From Agrostemma githago (lineage: Eukaryota > Streptophyta > Magnoliopsida > Caryophyllales > Caryophyllaceae), in NCBI GenBank assembly GCA_958450325.1, contig OY288259.1:62579932-62643931 (forward strand): a stretch of 64,000 nt of DNA, read 5' to 3'. The position numbers and the translations under genes were made by a program. Below are positions 23,052-35,213 of the stretch, in pieces. The notes below the pieces were generated by a model. The model saw only the letters and a program-made list of their open reading frames with translations, had not been told where the DNA came from and ran no database searches. The first letter of the stretch is position 1; the number at the start of each line of letters is the position of its first letter.

Positions 23052-25229
23052 TCCATTTCAAACACATACAGCTTTTTAATTTTTTTTTAATTAAATATAA
23101 AAATGTGGAAAAATATACTCCATTATTGAAGATAAATTAGACGGAAAAAAAGTTTGAAGATATTAAATTACAAGTAAAAAACTTCCAATGCAAGTATTCC
23201 AGTTGATACGATTTAATTCAACATTTTGCTCATTCCGCAAGTTCAACTAGTTTATTCATTTAAAATTGTTTATAAATTTTTAAATTTTAATTAGCTATCT
23301 TATCCGATAATTTTGTAGAATAGATCAAGTCTAGGATTAGTTGAGAATTTAAGGACGTGACATACCTTAGAATCACGGAGTAATATAATGCAGTGAAATT
23401 TACTCTAAAACTTTTACTTAATCCGGCTGTTGAGATTGGGCACCACCGGGTAATGCTAACTCATTTTTCTTACTTAAATTCCATTATTTTCCACTTGCCT
23501 TCTAAATTCTGCTAAAAATGAGCAAACAAGTACTAATACTAGTATAAAATAAGGCTTTTCTATGAGGTACATTATTCCTAATCTTTTGATTTCTAAACCC
23601 TATTCTATATACTTCGTTTATGTATTAGCCTTCTTTTTTTTCTCTAAACTTTTGTACTCCGTAATTTGTTTTTAAAATATCCGAAGTTTCAAAATTTAAG
23701 CTTTTCAACCCATAATTTTTAAAGAAAATATGTTTGAGATAAAGAAAACATAATTTATGTCAATGTTTTTTTATAAATTATTACTAAAAATCATCCCAAA
23801 GTTCATAATATTACTCTTTGAGTCATTTGAATCATGGATAAACAAATTACTGAGACGGAGTTATTATATTCCAAAGAGGTAAAACAAAGCATTAATTTAG
23901 GTATATACTACTGTATATAACTATATAAGTGCATATTTTGCTTACGAATGAATATCTTAAGTGCAAGTGTACGTGTACAATATTATATACTCAGCACTAT
24001 TTTATCGGTTTGTGAAAGGAGAAGATCGGACCAAATAAACCCGAAAGAGACTATATATCTACTTTAAGCTAAGAGAGCAAGCAAGAAGTATAGAGATCGA
24101 AAGGAGCACTTACAGACATCGTTAACGAATAATTAAACTGGTATGAATGCGGAATTTGAAGCTGAGATACGGAGTATAAGCTTACTTTGAATAAGGAGAA
24201 ATGAGAGAGTTGATAATGGAAGTATGAAGAGAAATTTAAGTTAGCAAAGAAACATGCATTTGCATGCAAATATTTTATGGAGAAAGAATGAATGTAGTTG
24301 AAGACCAAATCACAATTTATTGCATTTATTACGACTTTGGAGGGAAAGATACACAAACACATATCCTCGGGTTTTGAGCCTTGAAAAAAAAAAAGGCTTA
24401 CCAATTGTCACGCGTGTTTCAAATTACGTGATGATGCCTACTAGGGCTAATACTATCATTGCCATGTTACATGCATAGTCACAAATCTTTGTAAAAAACA
24501 CATATTTAAGTCACAAACTCACAGGTCATCACCACTACATCCGAGCGCTCGGTCGAGACTGGAGGCAACTCGACTTGGTCAAATTGGAACTAGTGTCAGG
24601 CTTAAGGATTTAGAGGTCTTATCGAGAAATTGTGGCCACGCATGGCACTACATGGGTCGTATATGAGTGAGATTATACTGAAAAAATGGTCTATTTAAGC
24701 GGGATAGGTCATGTTGGCTTGCGTCATTGATCAGGTATAGTCACAATTCACAAATAAAAACTCTTATGTTATTCGATTTTTATAGATCTATACTCATCAT
24801 ATTTGTCTATCCCAAATGAGTTAAGCTTATCATTTCCCTTAAACGATACTCTTTCCGTCTTGGTCATTTATTTATTTACCTCGCTCTTATAATATTTGTG
24901 AGAATTATTTTGAATCCTCCCAATCTTATTATGTTCGGAGCATGATAGAATTTCAAAAAAGAAATTCCATATGAAATGGTATGAAATTAAATTATCTCAT
25001 GGGATGACCAAGTTCTTGGGGGAAACCCTACATATATATGAGTATATGAAATGAAGAGGTCCCCAAAGGTGAGATCCTTTTATGAATGTGTTTGATCTTT
25101 ATTTTGTCCCAAAACCCCATTGTAAATGTTGGAATTGTGGTCGACAAATTGGAGTAAAAAACTGTCAAATTGCACCTCAATATCCCAAATCCATGCCTAC
25201 AAATAATCATTTGCCTTCTCTTGTTTTTA
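23052..25229. other. Intergenic region upstream of the HIPP gene
   Basis: AT-rich with long A/T runs. It contains TACTCCGTA at 23655 and TACGGAGTA at 24168 and an unpaired MITE-like end near 24845 (ACTCTTTCCGTCTTGG). No gene supported. Confidence 0.42.
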
Positions 25230-25231
25230 TA

Positions 25232-25497
25232 CTCCCTCCGTCCCAAAATGTTTGTCCGTTTACTTTTGCACGATAACTAAGAAAATGGTGTGATGATTGA
25301 GTATATAGGCAATCATGACTACTTTATAGGGTGATGTGTGAGGTGGTGTGGGTTAATGGAATAGCAAAATGGTAAATACTTTGTCAGGGACGAAGTTGTA
25401 AAAAAGGATAGACTAAAAAGGAAAATTGAGAAATGGGACAATCATTAAGAACCTACCAAAAAAGGAATACGGGACAATCTTAGTGGGACGGAGGGAG
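25232..25497. mobile_element. Stowaway-like MITE 1
   Basis: A 266-bp element with ends CTCCCTCCGTCCC and GGGACGGAGGGAG, flanked by TA on both sides (25230-25231 and 25498-25499). The ends and TA duplication are those of Stowaway elements of the Tc1/mariner superfamily. Confidence 0.85.
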
Positions 25498-25499
25498 TA

Positions 25500-25871
25500 T
25501 TTCAAATACTCCATCTATCTTCACACATGCATTATTTATTGCTGGTAAATTCCAAAACTTAGAATCTTTATATGTTCGATATAATCTTATCCGTCTTAAT
25601 CTCACAAAGTCACAATAGGTCAAACAATATAAATTAGTCAAAAGCAGATTGCATGCATTAATTATAAGATGGTCAGACATAAGAATATAAGAGCTTCTCG
25701 TTATAAATTAATTTATGAGGTCGTTTACTCGAGTTTGGTCATAATTCATAACATGAATAACGATTTAAATTTGATTTGATTTGGTCACGTACAAAAACAA
25801 AATGCATGGTTTCGAACAAACATATTGTTTCATCTAATCACATTGTTAATTAGATATTGTTTGATCTATTA
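25500..25871. other. Spacer between two Stowaway elements
   Basis: AT-rich. No gene or element ends seen. Confidence 0.4.
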
Positions 25872-25873
25872 TA

Positions 25874-26130
25874 CTTCCTCCGTTTCAACGAATAGTATAC
25901 ATTTGTTTTTTTAATACTATTTATAAGTGATGAGAATCTTTCATATAACTTCTAATATATAATATAAAAGATAGTCATGTGAGATCTTGTTTGAATCGTC
26001 TAATAAAATACATCATGAATATCAAATTTTTATAATTTTTCGTAACACGTAACTAAAGATATAGACAAAAAAACGAGTATCGACGTATGTGCATAAAGCA
26101 AACGTATACAAATGGTTGGAACGGAGGGAG
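25874..26130. mobile_element. Stowaway-like MITE 2
   Basis: A 257-bp element with ends CTTCCTCCGTTTC and GGAACGGAGGGAG, flanked by TA (25872-25873 and 26131-26132). It has the same TIR family as the elements at 25.2 and 30.0 kb, but a different interior from the first. Confidence 0.82.
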
Positions 26131-26132
26131 TA

Positions 26133-27377
26133 TTTCACAATTTTTTTTAATAAAACCATTTTGTACCGATCAAATCTATTACATTACTCTATTATCTTCT
26201 AATTTAGGTTTGTCCTATAATAAAAGACGGTTCTTCAGAAAAAAAAATTCATTCTAATTTTACGTTGAATAAATCCGTATTAAAATAGATCGAGTGGTTT
26301 TGCCAAGGAAAGTATTGTCTTTGTACGTTATGCAGTAATAGCACTCTTTCTCCTCCTGTGAGTCTTCTAATGAATAATGACATATCAGAGTTTGATTTGT
26401 ACTTTGAAGCATGTTGCGTCATTTCGTTATTTACTCTACTTTTGATTACAGCGATGTCTATGTTAGCTCATTTCATCAAACCCAGGCCAACTCTGAAAAC
26501 ATTGATTCTTAGCTTGTTTGACTACACTATGTTTAGCTGTCACCTTGGTTTGGTCAAACTCAGGTTGGATAAACAATAAAATCCACTCAAACTTGACTTA
26601 TCTGTCATAAATTTGTGATCGATTGAATATCATTCACATGGATAAATAGCTGTAATATTTGTTACTTAGCACTCTAGTCAGCCTCTAGGCACCGCGATGT
26701 TTGTTTTATCTATCCATCCGAGTGCTATTTGACTAATTAATTACTGGAGTATATAAGTTTGTGACAGATACACTTATCACAAGATAGACTTACTGCATCC
26801 GATAATTTGGTGACTAATAATGTTTTTGATTTGTTCAAATGAGTGCACTCGGTTTCAAATCCTCGCTGTCGAAATAAAAGAGTTTTTTTTATCGCTTTAG
26901 GTACCCGTCAGTAAAGATTTATTTTATATTGGATCAATTTGTTCTTTGTAGTATAACTGGGCCACCAAACTCTGCTTAACACTTATAGGCGGCCCATAAT
27001 ACCATTTGAACATATCCAATGGGGCTGACAGTTTGAGCCCAGAAGATACTTTAGAGCAACCTGTGGAACATATCCCTTCCCCGTACCTTTCCCTCTCTCA
27101 TGATTTTCATTGCTCTCCTCACAGTCTCCCTTAAATCCCGATTAATCCGCCATTAATTCAACTCCGGTCACACTTAATTCAACTCAACCACTCCTCCTTC
27201 AATTACCCAAAACGATGCCGTTTCATACTCGAATGGGCACTACGATCTTTAAGCTGAGCTGAAATAGTTAGCCCGTTTTACGTACTCTCACTTCAAATCG
27301 GTTTAAAGAAACGCATACTTAATCGTATTAGGCGACGGGGAAGGGATTCGATCGAAGTAGTATAGGAGTATACTATA
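26133..27377. other. Spacer and promoter/5' UTR of the glucosyltransferase gene
   Basis: AT-rich to about 27050, then more pyrimidine-rich sequence (CTCTCCTCACAGTCTCCC region near 27112) typical of a plant 5' UTR. No other gene supported. Confidence 0.42.
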
Positions 27378-30300
27378 ATGAATGGCAATTGTGTAAATAA
27401 GCTGAGTCGAGCGGGGTATATTCGACAATCAGTGGACCGGCTATGGAGGCCATTGATCCATTCGCCAGCTCGATTACCGCTCGTTGTATTCTTCTTCCTC
27501 GCTCTCATTGTCGGCGTGTTTCTTTCCACGCGCTCCCTCAATTCTTATGTAAGTTCCTTCATACTTGGCTGATACTTCATCTTTCACGGTTTTACAATAT
27601 AATTATTGTGAGATCGTCTTATGTGAGCTTTTTTTTTTTAATAAATGTAGTTTTGGTGGTCTTAATTATCTAAAAAATTACTCCCTACTTCGTATTGTAT
27701 TTGGGTGCGTTGGTGATTTAATCGTAATTATCGCCATTTCCGCGTACTGGGTAAGGGTTTAGTTCACACTTCACAGTGGTAAATTGGGTACGGTTACCTA
27801 ATTATCTGAGAATTTATGGTATAGTGTTCATACCGGAAACCCAAGAATGTGTTAGTCTCAGTGATTATGAGAGAGGTATTCCCCCTTTATTGTATTGCGG
27901 CTAACAATTGAACCAAGATGTTTTAGTCCGGTGGTTAAGAGTTAAAGACGGAATTAATTGGACTCGTTGGGTTTGATTTCCCTTGCCCTTAATTGTAATG
28001 CGACTCTTTCTTGGAGAAAAAACACTAAAAAAGAAATAAAAAACGAGCAGAAGAGGTCTCCCGTTGACATTATTAATGTATTTGAGTGAATGATTATAGT
28101 AGAAGCATGATTTAGTTTGGGGTAAAGTGTAAAAGATGCTTTATACTCGTATAGTATTTGATAATGTGGTTTAATTAGTGGAGGATTTTGTGCAAGTATA
28201 TAGGGTAAAATCGTTGGAAAACGGTATCTAATTCAATTAAATGTCAATTGATTTTCTAGTTATAGCCAACAAAAAATGAAGTAGGATTTCTAGTTGGTAA
28301 AGTGATAGAAAAGTGGTACCATGACCGATTAAAATCTCGTGAGTATCATAATCCTGTTATGTTATACGGGTATCTTTTTTTGGTATATAGTGAGCCACAA
28401 GGGCACGACAACAATGCTGACGGGTTCAAACCTTAATTACGAGTATTACCTCTTATGACTTTAACAACTAGTTGGCATCGATGGTGAAGTATTACGTTTC
28501 CGTTTGGCCAAATTTTAGTTGGAAGGGGAAGTATACTTCAACTAGGAAGCGAACTTACAACCTGGGGCCGAGACTATTACCTAGAATTCTAGAAATGATT
28601 GAAATGGAGGGAATAGTAATGAAACTTGGATTATTAATATACAAGATCTAACACCTTACCTAATTTTTATTCCCTAAATTACTAAAAGTAATGTTGTTCT
28701 TGCTTTTCAATAAGTGCAAAATGTGTCATGGGATGTCGCTTTATGTCTTGGATTTTTCCATTGGAATGTCAATTAGTAGAAGTATAATTCTTGTATGAGT
28801 ATTTAATATTTATAGATCTTGTCACAATATTTTTTAACAACATTTTTTTGGAGGCAGCATGATACTAACACTAAGGTATAAAGTGAGATCTAGATGCCAA
28901 CTCGCTTGGTTGATAAAGTCATGGACTCATGTTAATATTCATGCTCTGCGATTTGAATCTCGTTAGCATCAAAATTACCCATGTTGCTTTTGTGATCAAA
29001 TGTGCAACTTATTATTTAAAAAAAAACACTACGGAGTACCTTTCAGTGAGAACTTTCGTCATAAAGTTATCGATATAATATTAGGATTATGATCATGTAA
29101 TACCTTATTAAAAAAGGCCTTATTAACTTCTGACACGGGTTTTTGCTTTCCGGCAACGGTCCATTGGGTTTCACCTGTCCTGACTACCCTCGTAAACACA
29201 TGACGGGCGCTATCTATAGTAGCTGTTTGGTCATTATATTAATTTGATTGTAGATCTTGAGTTCTTGATTTGCATTACTTACTGATTAAATTTATTGCTA
29301 GGCTTGTTGTTTAATGGCTTGAAAACACCAATGTATTGACATGGTCAATGAATTTTTATATGTACTTATATAGTATTCCTTCATACAAAAGAGTAATTGC
29401 TTATATTGTGTGTTTGGTCACAGATTGTCTTATATAAAAAATGTTTAATAATATTCTATGTAGATATAAAACAAAACGAAACAAAAATAAAAATAGGTTA
29501 CGAATCTTGCGATATATCATCGTCAGATTCTTTAAGTGATGGTTGGAGACACAAGTGATGTTCCATGGGTTGCCATTGAGAATAGAATGCTCAATAAGGA
29601 CTCATTCCATAGTACAGTACTAGACTATCACAACTAGCCTAATTCTTTAATCGAGAAAAGATTTCTCGAATCGAGCTAAGATAAGACTATCCCAACCAAA
29701 ACATTAAGGTGATAGGTTGAAAGCCCAACAATGATTTTATACTAACACTCCCCTCACATGCATGTTATTTGAACTTGAAGTGTGAATGGAACGCATGCCT
29801 CCTGTGTTCATATTCCACTCAGGGGTGGTGAGACTCGAACACGCGAGGCTTGGTCAGAGCTATCATAAGACCATTAAAACCAGAATCTTAAAGTGATGGT
29901 TGGAGATTCAAGAACGATTAAAAATTCTAACACGAGTTGCAACTAAAAGTTCCTTTGCATTATTCCCAAAACTTTTGTATTGAATACATGGAGGACCTTA
30001 CATGGTACTCCCTCCGTTCAAGTCCTAGCTTCCCTTTTGCTTTTTCACGTTTGCCAACGCGCATTTTGCATCGTTAATATCTTTCGTAACATATTAGTAA
30101 AAATTATGGAAATTGGATATTAATAATGTACTTATAAAGACGAATCAAACAAGATCCCACATGAATATATTTTCTCTAATAGATTGTCGTGAATATCGAA
30201 AGTTCTCCTTGATTGTGAATAGTGTCGAAAAGAGAAAAGGGAAGCTTGAACTTGAACGGAGAGAGTATTAACCATTATTGAGTACTAGTACTACTTTGGC

Positions 30301-33207
30301 TTTGAAAGAGATACTTAGTTACTTGTTGCAAGGGCTATACAAATTACCACAGTACTTTATCAGCAGTTGTTTGAAGATAACTCTTATTTTATTGCTGTTA
30401 TTTGGCTTGACCAGGTGTGGTTTGAACAATGTGAAATGATGTTAATATTTTCTCTCATTGTGCTTTCTTTGCAGCCTACTGCTACCAATTCCACGAAACA
30501 ATCACTTTTAACTGGTGAAATAATCAGTAGCTTACCTGACTCGCACAGCCAACGACCTCATACACATCAAACACCTCCAACAAAGTTTGAAACCCCATTG
30601 AACAATACTGACTCTCATAGCAAAACAACCCGAACACACAAAACTCCCCACACAAGGATAGAATTTCCATTAAAATGTTCTGATAACGGCATTCCACAAA
30701 CTTGTCCAAGAGATTATCCAGAAAGCATCGAAGTCGACCCTGAAGCTCAACCTCCTTCCACATGTCCTGATTACTTCCGATGGATATATGAAGACTTGAA
30801 GCCTTGGAGAGAAACTGGGATCACGCGTCATGTGCTGGAGAGAGCTAAAAAAACTGCTAATTTCAGATTGGTGATACTGAATGGAAAAGCTTATCTGGAG
30901 ACATTCGAGAAGGGATATCAAACTAGGGACCTTTTCACACTCTGGGGGTTCTTACAGTTGTTGCGCAGGTACCCAGGTAGGGTGCGCCGGTTTCTTATTT
31001 TATTTTTGGTGAAAAGTCGATTTTGATGCTGATGGGGTTCAAACTTCAAACCCTAGGTCATTAGTACTACCGCTGATGTCTATACCAACTATGCTAATTG
31101 ACATTTGCATGCAGGTCGGGTGCCTGATTTAGAGCTCATGTTTGATTGCGTTGATTGGCCAGTCTTACTGAAGAACAGCCCTATCACCAATGCATCTGTT
31201 CCTCCACTGTTTCGTTATTGCGGAGATGATAAAACCTTGGATATTGTTTTCCCCGACTGGACCTTCTGGGGATGGTAAGTTTTAAGATATTTTGAATTAT
31301 CGCTCCTCATGGCACACTTTTTCTGGTCTTTATGTCTCGAACGCCCACTCACCTTGTCTTTTCGGCCCCAGTATAAGGATGTTAAGGGTGCATTATGCCA
31401 CAGTTGCACCTTTAGATGCTTGCAAAACATTCCCTTTTAAGAATTGCGCTCAATTGTTATTGCAACAATTTTAGAATTAGGGGGTCTATGTGTTGGTTGC
31501 ATATGTTAGGTATTCCGTATTTACTTGAGGATATTATCTATGCAGGGCTGAGGTTAATATCAAAGCATGGGATCTAATTTCTAATGATATAAAAGAAGGG
31601 AATAAGATTGTGAAATTTATGGATAGAGCCCCTTACGCTTACTGGAAAGGAAATCCCTTTGTTGCACAAACCCGATTGGATCTTTTGAAATGTAATGTCT
31701 CAGAGAAGCAGGACTGGGGTGCTCGCATCTTTATACAGGTAACACACTCAACTCTCGTACTGTAGAAGTTTAGAGCTAAGAGCATTAGGAGACTGGTTCC
31801 AGAATGTAATGCTAGTTCAAACCAATTAGAATCTGAATATTAACGTACTTACCGTGTCCTCTCTTCCCTAATAACAAATTCAGGACTGGCATAAAGAGTT
31901 ACAGGAAGGATTCAAGCAGTCGAACTTGGCTCACCAGTGTAAAGACAAGTACGTGCTTTTTCACGAGGAATCGTCTGGTTTGTATAATACGAGTAGAAAT
32001 TTGAATTTGCATACGATATAGAGGTAAAATGTTGATTTTTGATTTCCTGTATGTCAAGGTATAAAATCTACATTGAAGGGTCGGCGTGGTCTGTCAGTGA
32101 GAAGTATATCCTTGCTTGTGATTCTGTTACCTTGATAGTGAAGCCAAAATATTATGATTTCTTCTCTAGAGGCCTGATGCCCACGCAACACTACTGGCCT
32201 ATCAAGGAAAGCGACAAATGCAGGTCTATCAAGTTTGCTGTTGATTGGGGTAACAGTCACAAACAAAAGGTAAATTTCTTTGCCCTATTCTGTTTGATTT
32301 TCTCAGTTTGTAAGGGATTGCTTATGTTATGCACGCGTGTTACCTCGTATTGGGCCTCTGTTGCTTCGCTGTCCACAGTCCACAATAGTAAGATATTGTC
32401 ACACTTTTGGCAAGCTCTCACGGATTTACTCTTGGGTTCCTTCCAAAACGGCCTCGTACTATTGTAGTTAGTGGGGTCATAAAAATGTTCTTCCATCCTT
32501 GCACTACTGTGAGACTAAAATCTCTCTCGAGCTTAGGAGAACCACGTCTTACAGTGTAAGTCACCCTCAAGTCTTCGGCCTGAAGCTCCTTGTGCCTCAG
32601 CGGCGAGGTTGCTCTTCTCTTGGACGACCCTATCTCATCGCCGTGAGACGAACAACTCTCTCTCCAGCTTAGGATTGATAGGGCTATCGGTCTCGTCTTA
32701 GCTCTCTATCCATCAGTGTCCTCACTAACCCACTACATTCTCATATGGGCCATTTTATGCTAATAATAATAATAATACGGAGTATAATATATGAGAATTG
32801 ATGGATCTTCTAGTTAATATTTTTGCCCATATGAATAATAATAGGCCATAGCAATGGGGAAGGCTGCTAGCGAATTCATACTCGAAGATGTAAAGATGGA
32901 TTACGTGTATGATTACATGTTACATTTGCTCACTGAATACGCGAAGTTACTCAAATTCAAGCCCAAAATACCCAAGAATGCCATCGAGCTATGCTCAGAA
33001 GCTTTGGTGTGCAATGCAGAAGATTACCAGAAGAAGATTCTGTTGGGTTCTCTGGTTACAAGTCCTTCGGATAAGAATACCTGCATTATGCCACCGCCTT
33101 ATGATCGGGTTAGTTTATTAAGCCAGGTGAGGAGGAAAGACAATGCAGAGAAACAAGTTGAGAAATGGGAGAAGAGTTATTGGGACAATCTCATTAAACA
33201 GCATTAG
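27378..33207 (+). CDS. GT90 / rumi-like protein O-glucosyltransferase, type II membrane protein
   Basis: Seven exons join in frame: 27378-27548, 30475-30976, 31115-31274, 31546-31738, 31884-31948, 32059-32269 and 32845-33207. They give 554 residues. The N-terminus is a short basic cytosolic tail, then one hydrophobic anchor (about residues 33-50), then a Thr/Ser/Pro-rich stem. From about residue 140 the CAP10/GT90 (DUF821) domain follows. Recognisable blocks are MFDCVDWPV, FPDWTFWGWAEVNI, DRAPYAYWKGNP, KYKIYIEGSAWSVSEKYILAC, and KPKYYDFFSRGLMPTQHYWPI. Animal rumi/POGLUT enzymes add glucose or xylose to Ser in EGF domains; plant substrates are largely unknown. The C-terminus (LIKQH) has no KDEL. 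Intron 1 is 2.9 kb and carries a Stowaway MITE. The ORF is intact and looks functional. Confidence 0.88.
27920..28990 (+). repeat. tRNA-derived SINE-like fragments in intron 1 of the GT90 gene
   Basis: Several A-box/B-box-like pairs occur in this part of the intron. One is TAGTCCGGTGGTTAAG with GGGTTTGATTTCC near 27926-27982. Another is CTCGCTTGGTTGATAAAG with GCGATTTGAATCTCG near 28899-28960. A single box (GACGGGTTCAAACC) sits near 28420. None folds as a tRNA. They look like independent SINE insertions or diverged copies; element ends were not delimited. Confidence 0.33.
30008..30265. mobile_element. Stowaway-like MITE 3 (in intron 1 of the GT90 gene)
   Basis: A 258-bp element with ends CTCCCTCCGTTCAAG and CTTGAACGGAGAGAG, flanked by TA (30006-30007 and 30266-30267). 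It sits 210 bp upstream of exon 2 without disrupting splice sites. Confidence 0.83.
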
Positions 33208-33458
33208 AATTATAGATACAGATTATTAGGCCTGAGTTTTATGTAGAGAAGATGCCAGACTGGTTTTTCTTGGTTGACCAATTGCATGCTTTGGGGTTGT
33301 ATGTTCTTTGGTTCTAGTGAGATATAGAATTAGCGATGTAAATCAGATCATTTCATATATGAGTACTCCACTATGTAGACATTTTGCTGGTCATATTTGC
33401 TAGCAGTGAGAAATCCCCTTTTGTCACAATTGGAAGTGTGATCTTTTGGTCGCCACCT

Positions 33459-33459
33459 C

Positions 33460-33494
<35 letters not shown>
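33459..33494 (+). repeat. (ATA)n microsatellite
   Basis: About twelve ATA units immediately upstream of the LINE 5' part. Confidence 0.9.
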
Positions 33495-34338
33495 CAACAA
33501 CGTTTAGTCAGAGAGCTTTCTCTCTCTAGGAATTTCTCTCTGAAATTCTGTTAGAGTATATTAAGGTTGCTCTCACGCTACCGCTCCGATCATGGGTAGA
33601 GGGTCAGGAAGGCCGGCGAAGAAGTCTCACCTAGCTCATGAATCTCCTCAATCTCCTCGACAGATTTTGGGTGGGAAAGATGCAATTCAGATGGAAAAAT
33701 TGCAGTCAGTTTACTCCTCCACGGGGAACGATTAACGTTAATGATCTAATTTGTGATGCCATTAACGCTGGTTGTCCCCCCCGAGTGGATTCTGCTGCTG
33801 TTGCCAAGGAATCTGAACCGGGACCTGCTATGGAGGTGGAGCCTGAAATTGATAAAGGTTTGCCGGAGGTTGGTCGACCTCAGAAGTGGGTGGATAAGGT
33901 AAAGAATAAGGAGGTGCAGGGAACGAGCCTTTTCTACCATGAAGAAAGTGCTGGTGCACTGGAGATAGATATTGCGATGGAGGAAATTGCAGAGGAGATG
34001 CAGCAATGGAAGTACACTCTTATGGGTAATGTTCTGCGTGCAAAGCCATCAGTGAAGCAATTGAAGGAGTTTGCGACGAAGCGATGGAACTTTGGGGAAT
34101 TACCAATTGTACAATACTTCAAAAAAGGCTGGTTCAATTTCAAATTCTCGTCTGAGGAAGCTATGGCGGAAGTCTTGAAGAGAGGGCCTTGGGCTCTTGG
34201 TAATAACTCGATGGTTTTGAAGTAGTGGACGCCTTATTTCTCTAGTATTATGGAGAGTGTAGCAATAGTGCCAATACGGGTGATCTTCCCTGACTTAGGT
34301 CCCTATATGTGGACGGACAATGTTCTCAGTAAAATGGC

Positions 34339-35213
34339 CACTACAAGAATAGAGTTCTCGGGCATCCACCCAGTGGCTTGCGTCAGTGGACGCTATTTGG
34401 GGACGGGCGTCCACAGTCGGACGCCAAAAAGTGGAAGCCATGACCGGTCGCCTATTTCTGAAGCGGGCGTCCACTATTGGACGCTAAAAAACGGGCGTCC
34501 ACCCTGGCGACTGACTATGGACGCCATGGTGGCGTGTGACAGTCGACGTCAGGTGCCCCTGGATGGCGTCCACAGTCGGACGCCACGTGCCCCATATGGC
34601 GTCCGACAGTGGACGCCAGCTGGCGTCCACTGTCGGACGCTACCTACCATGAATATCTGCCATTTGGGTTATTTTCAGCTCCCACTAGCGTCTGAAAATG
34701 GCGTCCGTTAGTGGACGCCATGTATACTATTGCAAGGCCGTAATCATGCGTTCGATGTCTAGCCAAAATCTGCAAAAAAATAAACAACATTCACAACTGT
34801 CAACCATCCACATACAACTGTCAACCATCCACAATACCTCAACTTCATTCACTCTCAATCACAACACTTCAACTCTCGACACATTTCTGTTGAAAAAACA
34901 TTCATATAATTTTTTTTAACATACGGTTTGAAGGTACACATATCTAAACTAGTTTGAAGATACATCATCCATAAATCCAGTTACAACAACAACAAAAAAA
35001 CACTTAACTGTGAAGCTAGCCGCAGCACTAGAGTTACCACCACCCCCGTTAAATGGGTCTCTGTCGTCCTGAGGGGATGGAAGACGACCTTGGATGCATC
35101 TCGCAAACATGGCCTGAAACATGTCCATCTGTTCCTGCATATTCTTGATTTGCTCCTGCTGCTGTGCCAGCTGTGCCTTCATCTGCTCCTTTTGACCTTT
35201 TGGAGACTATAAT
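34339..35213 (-). mobile_element. Truncated CACTA (En/Spm) element inserted in the LINE
   Basis: The left end CACTACAAGAATAG at 34339 matches the CACTA TIR (CACTACAAGAAA). It interrupts the LINE block ending LSKMA exactly. Inside come a palindrome array (34379-34719), an AT-rich region, and on the minus strand at about 35182-35000 the Gln/Met-rich tail AQQQEQIKNMQEQMDMFQAMF. That tail is typical of plant En/Spm transposase C-termini. The opposite TTCTTGTAGTG end is not found; LINE-like sequence resumes near 35214. One end and the rest of the transposase have therefore been lost. The right boundary is approximate. Confidence 0.68.
34379..34719. repeat. Array of about nine 20-bp palindromes (CACTA subterminal repeats)
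   Basis: Units of the form GGCGTCCACAGTCGGACGCC, in both orientations, lie at about 34405, 34465, 34506, 34531, 34565, 34598, 34622 and 34700, with a partial one at 34379. Each can form a 7-bp stem with a 6-base loop. The block is GC- and CpG-rich against AT-rich surroundings. Subterminal repeats that bind transposase are typical of CACTA elements. Confidence 0.82.

Noticed and set aside
24069..24404. Minus-strand ORF of 111 codons
   Set aside because: Composition is AT-driven (Phe/Ser/Leu), and there is no domain or splice context. It could be HIPP upstream sequence.
34379..34719. CRISPR-like regularly repeated palindromes
   Set aside because: Repeat spacing is irregular, there are no cas genes, and the host is a plant nucleus. 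The CACTA end alongside explains them as subterminal repeats.
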